From: Monoplex corrugatus
Lineage: Eukaryota > Mollusca > Gastropoda > Littorinimorpha > Ranellidae
Length of the DNA: 64,000 nucleotides
NCBI GenBank assembly: GCA_030674185.1
Contig: JAPXFY010000023.1
Coordinates: 15,708,686 to 15,772,685 of the forward strand
Reading direction: 5' to 3'
Shown here: positions 57,646 to 64,000 of the stretch, one piece after another
Numbering within the stretch: the first letter of the stretch is position 1
Layout: each line of letters starts with the position of its first letter
Notes under the pieces: model-generated
What the model saw: only the letters and a program-made list of their open reading frames with translations
What the model was told of the DNA's origin: nothing
Databases searched by the model: none
Translations under genes and position numbers: made by a program

Positions 57646-58350
57646 AGCATAAAGATCAGCATAAAATTCATGACATAAGGTTCTCTTATTTTTAACACTT
57701 GTGAAGTCTGACATCCGTTAAGTACTACACATGGACCAGATTTTGTTGGTTCATTGTTCTTCAATTCATTCTCATACTCAGGTCTAGTAATTACTGACTG
57801 ACCGACCAGCTTTTGCTGCTTTTTGCATTAAATTCAGAGTTTTTATATGGCCAGATGTGGTACAGATTAAAACCAAGCTGATTATAATTTTCTTGTTTAT
57901 AAATGCCTTATTCAGTTACTGGTCAGTTCCTTCCCCTGAACTGGGCTATTCTTCCCATGACCTGGGCTATTATTAACTACACACAGTCCAGAATTTGTTG
58001 GTCTGTATACAGACATGAGTAGAGAGACTGACAACTTCATGATATGTCGCAGCATTACCAATCCTTTTGCAATTTCTTGACCAAAGTGCACAAATAAAAC
58101 ATGTGAGGACAATGCATGGCACAGTGAGTTATCAATCTCTCTGTCCACGTGTATGACCTGTGCATTATTTATTCTTCAGTCCATTCCTGTACCCAGAATA
58201 GCTCTTGAGGTGAAAATACATATGAGGGATGTAGTACTACTTCTTCTTCCTTGGTCTGTTGTCTACATAGGCCATATCTGCTGACCAATACGGCAGGGTT
58301 TTGAGTTTGTTTCTTTGTTTTTGTTTTTGGAATATGGTGAGTTTTCTTTT
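57646..58350. other. Non-repetitive, no gene recognised
   Basis: A weak duplication of CAGAATTTGTTGGT-like sequence (57740, 57990). No exon-like frame identified. Confidence 0.4.
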
Positions 58351-58532
58351 TTAACCCTTTGCCTCCTGCACCCTATCCACCAACCACAAAAACTTAATCC
58401 TTTGACTCCCTCACTCAATACAGGAAGCAGGTGGATACGGTGAGGGAGTCAAAGGGTTAAGTTTTTGTATTGCTAGCTTCAGTTGACAATGCAGGGTGGC
58501 CGGTAGACATGGTGTAGGAGTCAAAGGGTTAA
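58351..58532. mobile_element. TTAA MITE
   Basis: TTAA at 58351-58354 and 58529-58532; termini CCCTTTGCCTCCTGCACC and AGGAGTCAAAGGG. The central hairpin is partly deleted (AATACAGGAAGCAGGTGG). Confidence 0.88.
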
Positions 58533-59087
58533 GTTCCTGTCTACTGCCATGGATCTTGGTGATCAAAACAGTTGTGGTCAATCATGTCTCTTGTCGTTCT
58601 GCCTGATAAAGGCAACATCACTGCAAAATATGTTCATCTGTCTGTTCATCTTGACTGTAAGGACTGGCTGGTGAAGGCATCAGTTTGAAAATGCAGTTAT
58701 TATGGGCAATGAGCAGGCTGCTAGAAGACAACAGTCATCCCTTTCTGTACATGGCTTATGGAGTGATATCTGATGATGCCTCTCTTCTTGCTGTTACTGA
58801 CACTGTTGTCTGGTTTGTCTTCATGGAGTCCTGTTTTCGCTAGCACATCTGATCTACCCTTTCATTTTTTGGTATTCCATAGGAAGCGGCTATCTACTGG
58901 AGGACTACTTTTCTGGAATACCATTAAGAAGAAAAAAAGACCAAAGCTCTTGAACAGGACAGGGATTTTTTTTCTCTCCGTCTTGTCAAAACTTTAATGA
59001 CTGAAATTCAGGCTATTCTCTTTAAGGAAAATGCACTGCTACAGTATAAAGCCACTTTTTCTTTTTTCTATCAGTCTTAGATTAGAT
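58533..59087. other. Non-repetitive, no gene supported
   Basis: A 74-codon plus-strand frame (58773-58997) begins with a leader-like hydrophobic stretch (MMPLFLLLLTLLSGLSS), but there is no homology, splice or promoter evidence. Confidence 0.35.
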
Positions 59088-59218
59088 TATGTGGGCAAAT
59101 GCACTGATATGTGTACTTAATTTTCTTTTCCTTCTTTTTTCCTGTTGAAGTATTGTGTATGTTTTGAAACGGTTATAGCCCTGATATGGCTCTACGCAGT
59201 CAGCTGGGCTTTAAACAA
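59088..59218 (-). mobile_element. AAT-tailed retroelement family, copy D, truncated
   Basis: Reverse complement reads AAAGCCCAGCTGACTGCGTA, CATATCAGGGCTATAACCG, TTCAACAGG, AAGTACACATATCAGTGCAT, as in copy B. Strand is given as the orientation of that shared segment relative to the other copies; its true polarity may be opposite (see findings). Confidence 0.7.
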
Positions 59219-59640
59219 AAATTACAGTAATACTGGTAACAGTACAAATCTGCCTGTTCCTGCTATAAGATTATCACATGTGAAGCACCTTCTGTCTATC
59301 TGAACTTTTTAATATTATACTACACTCCTGCCCAATCCCTTTGTTCTTCTTCTGACCACAAGATCTTTCAAAATCCTTCTTTTGACAAAAAAAAACCACG
59401 GCTCAATGGTATTCTCCTATTCTGCTGCAACGTTCTGAAACTCGCTCCCTTTTAATTTGCCTTGTGCTCCTTTTTGTCTAACTTACAAGTATGCACTACA
59501 AGTTCATCTCTCTAAAAACGACAGAACTTGACTTAACTCCACCAGAAATTATTGAAATCTAAATTGCTGCCTGTCACTTTACCTTTTGTTTATAAAAAAT
59601 ATATGAGCACACATGGCTGTTTGTGTTTTGCTCTTTGTCC
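59219..59640. other. AT-rich, no gene recognised
   Basis: No element or frame of note. Confidence 0.4.
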
Positions 59641-59641
59641 A

Positions 59642-59682
59642 TGTGTGGTGTGTGTGTGTGTGTTGTGTGTGTGTGTGTGTGT

Positions 59683-59723
<41 letters not shown>

Positions 59724-59799
59724 TGTGTGTTGCGTTCGTGCATGTATGTGTGCATGGTGTGTGGTGGTTGTGAGGGTGCACAATGGGTGAGAAGAAGAG

Positions 59800-59840
<41 letters not shown>

Positions 59841-59942
59841 TGTGTGTGTGTGGTGTGTGTGTGGTGTGTGCATATGTGTGTGCATGGGTGTGTGGTAGTT
59901 TGTGGAGGGGTGCACAAATGGGTGGAGAGAGAGCGCGCGCGT

Positions 59943-60020
<78 letters not shown>
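59642..60020. repeat. (GT)n microsatellite cluster
   Basis: Three GT blocks with two related spacers (GCATGGTGTGTGGTGGTTGT, 59752; GCATGGGTGTGTGGTAGTTT, 59882), so a block of about 130 bp was duplicated. Confidence 0.95.
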
Positions 60021-60027
<7 letters not shown>

Positions 60028-60441
60028 CATGCATGCATGAGTGACATCTGTGCACAATTTGTGCATGCATGAGCATGCACACATGTGTTAGCTGTAAAAT
60101 AATATCCAGTAAACCATGCGACTGGGATGGGTGCTACAGAAACTGTCCTCATTATTAACAATAATATTATTATCACTGTTGTGTTAAATATCGTGATTCT
60201 ATTTTCATATTCCTGGTTTCTCTTTGCTTGAAGCTGGCAATTTCTTTAGTTCACATTATAATTACCAGCAGCCCTGAGTCAAAAACCGATTAAAGAGAAT
60301 GCATACCCAGTAACAATTTACCATAATTGAATTTGTAACCTGGTTTCCATACTAGCATGCATTGATTGATATGTGTTCTTTTTTTTTTTTTCCTGGCGGC
60401 TTGTTTGTTTGGAGATTTTCTATTGTTATTTGGTTGCATAC
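60021..60441. other. Upstream flank of the LINE, no gene
   Basis: AT-rich. A T run at 60379-60391 precedes the LINE coding end. The exact truncation point is near 60440. Confidence 0.4.
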
Positions 60442-61392
60442 CTGACCTGTGGTGTTCCACAAGGATCTGTCCTTGGCCCTGTTCTTTTCACTCTTTATAC
60501 CTCCCCCCTGTCCACCATCATCAACTCCCACTCTATAAAACACCACTTCTATGCTGATGACACCCAACTTCAAGATAGTGACTCACCTGATAATATACAG
60601 CGCCTGTTGACTCGCACCACTGAGTGTTACTCGGACATTAAGAACTGGATGACACACAATAGACTTCAGCTTAATGACGACAAGACAGAAGCTATCCTCA
60701 TTGGCACCCGTCAGAAACTTTCCCAGCTGCCTCCTCTTTCTCTCCCATTATGTAACACATCAGTCCCAATTTCTGATTCAGCAAAAAACCTTGGTGTCTG
60801 CATTGACTCTACCCTGTCCATGAACAACTTTGTTTCTCAAACTGCCAGATCTTGCTACTATCATCTCCATCGTATAAGCCTGATCAGGAAGTATCTCTCT
60901 GTCGAAACAACTGCAAAACTCGTTCTCTCCTTCATAATGTCTCGCATTGACTATTGCAATTCACTCCTGTCTGGTCTTCCTGCCTCCACCATTCACATCC
61001 TACAGCGCATTCAAAACAATGCTGTACGCCTTGTACTCAAAAAGAAAAAAGCTGACCACATATCTCCTCTCCTGGCACAACTTCACTGGCTCCCTGTATC
61101 AAAGCGCATACAGTACAAACTAGACACCATGTGCTACAAAAGCCTCAATAACGCAGCCCCCGATTACCTGTCAAGCCTACTTGAGATCTATCTTCCCTCA
61201 CGTACCCTCCGCTCTGCCTCCGATCCTCTGACTTTTCGCTTTCCACGCACTAAGCTCAATACCTATGGTCCACGAGCCTTCTCTGTTTCTGGTCCACTCT
61301 CCTGGAACAAACTTCCTCTCTCAGTCCGTCAGCAACCTACTTTTGCCTCCTTCAAGTCCGCTCTCAAAACTCACCTTTTTTCCTCTGCATAA
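60442..61392 (+). pseudogene. CR1/L2/Rex1-type LINE reverse transcriptase, 5'-truncated but open
   Basis: Reverse transcriptase copies the element RNA at the nicked target. The first family residues are [16 protein letters not shown] (palm motif before the active site), then [11 protein letters not shown] with the catalytic YADD pair, [39 protein letters not shown] and the conserved C-terminal [17 protein letters not shown]. About 316 codons are uninterrupted and end at TAA 61390-61392. The open frame can be extended to an ATG at 60373, but those codons are flanking DNA. The first catalytic Asp region, fingers and endonuclease are missing, so this copy is inactive. Near identity to 15986-16556 indicates recent spread of the family. 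No RNase H is present, as expected for this group. Confidence 0.92.
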
Positions 61393-61553
61393 AATCCTAA
61401 CCTCACTCAACCCCCCTCTGCAGCCTGTCTCCGCTCGGAGGGGAATCACTTTGTTTTAATATATAATTGTATATGATGTGCTCTCTGTGGTTTTCCATTG
61501 GTTTTATTCTTGCTTTTATTGCTTTTATTCTTTTCTCCCCATTTGTGGCCATG

Positions 61554-61643
<90 letters not shown>

Positions 61644-61980
61644 CGTGCGTGCGTGTGTGTCTTTTCGGCGCTTGGATTTGATTTTGTCGAGACTTGCGCT
61701 ATATAAATATTGTAATTATTATGTATGCATGTGCGTATGTATGTATGTATGTATGTATGTATGTATGTATGTATACGCTTAGATTTATGTATGTATGTGT
61801 GTATGCATGTATACGCTCAGCTTAGATTTATGTATGTAAGTATGTAAGCATGTATGTATGCATGTATACGCTCATATGTATGTAGGTATGTATGCATGTC
61901 TACGCTCAGCGCTTAGATTTGATTTTGTCAAGATTTTGCGCTATATAAATAAAATATATTATTATTATTATTATTATTAT
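61393..61980 (+). mobile_element. LINE 3' UTR with (GT)n, (TATG)n and repeated terminus
   Basis: After the stop: CAGCCTGTCTCCGCTCGGAG, TTTTCCATTGGTTTTATTCT, (GT)n at 61556-61650, GCGCTTGGATTTGATTTTGT and TTGCGCTATATAAATATT. The terminus then recurs: TACGCTTAGATTTATGTATG-type units with (TATG)n occur about three times and a full second end (GCGCTTAGATTTGATTTTGT, TTTTGCGCTATATAAATA) finishes in (ATT)n at 61957-61980. Confidence 0.88.
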
Positions 61981-62252
61981 TTTTTGGGGGGGAGGGTTTT
62001 TTGTTTTTTTTTAGGAAGGTGCTGAGTACATTTTGAGATAATAATAACTCTGATATGGCCATATCGCTCTACAACAATCACAACAACAAAAGAATAATAA
62101 TAATAATAATAATATTTTGTATTATATAGCCAGAGTAACTGTTTGCAATAAGTACTATATAAAATAAAGTCAAATGAATAGGCCTACATTTGTGTAAGAC
62201 TAAGAGAGACCCAATCACAGCAGTTTATCAACGAGTCCTAAAAACATACAAG

Positions 62253-62256
<4 letters not shown>
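61981..62256. other. AT-rich with (AAT)n, no gene
   Basis: ATAATAATAACTCTGATATGGCCATATCGCTCTAC-like segment (62037-62075) resembles a decayed AAT-tailed element end. (AAT)n at 62095-62112. Confidence 0.4.
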
Positions 62257-62314
<58 letters not shown>

Positions 62315-62560
62315 AATTAAAGAAACATTTCATTTGTTGTCCATGTATATGTGTCTGTGTGTATGTAGTGTGTGATTGTGTGTAGTGTATGCATGTGTGA
62401 ATGTGTTTTCCTGTGTGTGTGTGTTTTTCTGTGCATGTGTGTGTGTTTTTCTCTGTGTGTGTGTGTGGGTTTTTTTTTCTCTGTGTGTGTGGGTTTTTTT
62501 TCTCTGTTGTGTGTGTGGTGGTTTTCCCTCTGTGTGTGGGGGGGGGGGGGGCACTGTGTA
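62257..62560. repeat. (CT)n then (GT)n tracts with G run
   Basis: (CT)n at 62257-62310, GT-rich with TTTTTCTCTGTGTGTG repeats at 62400-62535, G run at 62537-62550. Confidence 0.93.
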
Positions 62561-64000
62561 TATATGTCAGTATGCATACACACCTATTATTATAAGAAAC
62601 AAAAACCTCTTTCTCAACAGATTAATAAACTGGTTTGACCACACCAAATCTATCACACAAAGTTTCCTGCAATCAATTCTCAAGCCTTTCTGTAATGACA
62701 GCTAACTGTAAGAGCCCTCTTATTCGTTTTAATGTTCTGCTCTTCTGCTTTCATAAACAAACAAAACAGATCTTTTCGTGTGTGTGTGTATGTGTGTGTC
62801 TTTGTAAATGTAATACATATTAGTGTACATATGTCAAATATACATGCATATGTGTCTGTGTCTTGTGTGTGTCTATGTGTAATGTGTATGTGCAGATGTA
62901 TGCATGCATTTATGTCAGTATTTTACATGTTTATGTGTGCATGTGTTCTACTGGGTGTTGCTGTTACCACTGTATCTGTGACAATCACAATAATTTTCAA
63001 AAGACAATGTACCCATCATGAACTGATATTCTAACTGTAACAAATACAACCCCTAAATCTTAAGTTCTGGATACACCCATCCTCTCTTTTCTCTAAACAC
63101 ACACAGTGTTATTTTCGGTAAGTTATGTTTTTTGCTCATATAATCATTATCATTATGCCAAATGCTTCACAATCAACCTGTAGGCTAAACAAAACACACT
63201 TGTCAACAATCCAAAAGGCCTATATGATATCACTTGCACCACAATGAACTAGTATGCCACACAAAATAGACCTACACTTTATCACAGCCTATATAGATAA
63301 CAGTACAGATGTCATTTGCTTCACATTAAACTTGTAAACGTCAAAACGTTTTATTAAACCTGTGTCATTTGCTTCACAGTTCACATTCATTCAACAAGTA
63401 GGCCTAAATAAAATGCATTTGTTGACACATTATTGTATCATTTGCTTCGCATTCGATCAACAAACAAAACAAATCTATCAACGAGACTGAAGATATGCAC
63501 TAGCATTAATGATTAAGATGACGATTATCAGTGATAACACGAAGAACATGCACAAGCCAACGATCATACTCCATTCACCGCTTTACGTTACATCACGCCA
63601 TGCCGGCAATTTTCCCACAGTTGTAAGCCAACAACCAGACATAACTTCGGCAATTGATAAATGCGGACATTTTTCTCAATGAACATCTCACCTCACCTGA
63701 CCAAAAAGACCACGCTACGGATCATGTCTTGTTGTTGTCTGCAAGCCGGCTAAACGGGTCCTGAGTGATAAACACGCGCGTCTGCTCTGCTCAACGATCA
63801 CTCGTTCGGTGAAGAATCTCCGGTCTTCCCCAAGTTCAATCACTGCAAAGCTGAGAGCAGACGATTCTGAGCCTATCAGCACCTGACCCAGACTCGCATG
63901 GTCGCTAAATCAATGAAAATCTGTTCCTGGTCTGATCTCACACATCACTGCTCTCTCATCACACATCCTATTTTCCAACGCTGTGACACGCCCCGATTCG
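62561..64000. other. Mostly low-repeat DNA; no gene supported
   Basis: A GT-rich patch at 62775-62950; weakly repeated GTCATTTGCTTCACA phrases at 63150-63460. From about 63550 the sequence is GC-richer and free of recognised repeats up to the window end, with CpG-containing stretches (GATAAACACGCGCGTCTGC, 63759). It could be a promoter or exon edge of a neighbouring gene, but no frame or splice pattern supports this. Confidence 0.35.

Noticed and set aside
58773..58997. 74-codon frame with a signal-peptide-like start
   Set aside because: Hydrophobic start alone is weak; no homology, splice or promoter evidence, and such frames are expected by chance in 64 kb.

Overview
The window reads as intergenic or intronic DNA of a large, repeat-rich animal genome, most likely a gastropod mollusc. 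That placement is inference. It rests on tRNA-derived SINEs whose body sequence I associate with snails (about 8.4, 34.1 and 54.3 kb), a mix of CR1/L2-type, RTE-type and RNase H-bearing LINE fragments, a mariner relic, and very dense (CA)n microsatellites. There are no bacterial operons, phage genes, rRNA genes, functional tRNA genes or CRISPR arrays. I recognise no intact host protein-coding gene. The only host-coding candidates are two short minus-strand exon-like segments (26011-26113 and 22964-23011), which have splice signals and compatible phase but no identified product.

Roughly a third or more of the window is tandem arrays with units of 20-90 bp. The main ones are a 34-bp unit at 2.2-6.0 kb, a 44-bp unit at 7.2-8.1 kb, a 31-bp unit at 9.4-9.8 kb, a poly-C/CT-spaced unit at 13.5-15.0 kb, a 28-bp unit at 20.6-21.7 kb, a 52-bp unit at 29.8-31.0 kb, a 39-bp unit at 31.9-32.5 kb, 59- and 56-bp units at 35.2-36.6 kb, a 48-bp unit at 37.7-38.4 kb, a 36-bp unit at 42.8-45.2 kb, a 43-bp unit at 46.1-47.3 kb, several related units at 47.8-51.5 kb, a 45-bp unit at 54.6-55.2 kb and a 20-bp unit at 55.3-57.2 kb. 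Nearly every long open frame in the window is a product of such arrays or of CA/GT repeats.

The commonest interspersed element is a palindromic MITE with TTAA at both ends and termini like CCCTTTGACTCCC (piggyBac-like by target site). It occurs at about 14 loci. One insertion (16643-16833) sits in a locally duplicated sequence whose uninterrupted paralogue shows the TTAA target duplication directly. Pieces of this MITE have been amplified into satellites at 18.3, 23.9, 25.0, 26.3 and 40.0 kb, and probably 46 kb. At 23.9 kb the amplified unit is a chimera of a mariner transposase fragment and a MITE arm.

Other mobile DNA: a CR1/L2/Rex1-type LINE in three copies (60442-61980 plus strand, 15647-16556 minus strand, 51742-51943 3' end only), all with a (GT)n microsatellite inside the 3' UTR; an RNase H LINE end at 27310-28344 with three extra copies of its 3' tail; an RTE-like LINE end at 34306-34527 and 39053-39605; a 606-bp terminal-inverted-repeat element at 38378-38983; two MITEs with 6-bp target duplications (20091-20471, 49006-49339); a roughly 570-bp AAT-tailed retroelement family; a 515-bp tRNA SINE with target duplication at 41600-42114; and a dimeric tRNA SINE at 6.3 and 32.5 kb, the second of which appears to have given rise to the adjacent 39-bp satellite.

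The window therefore shows no gene pathway. What it records is how transposons are converted into tandem satellites, with nested insertions giving relative ages.
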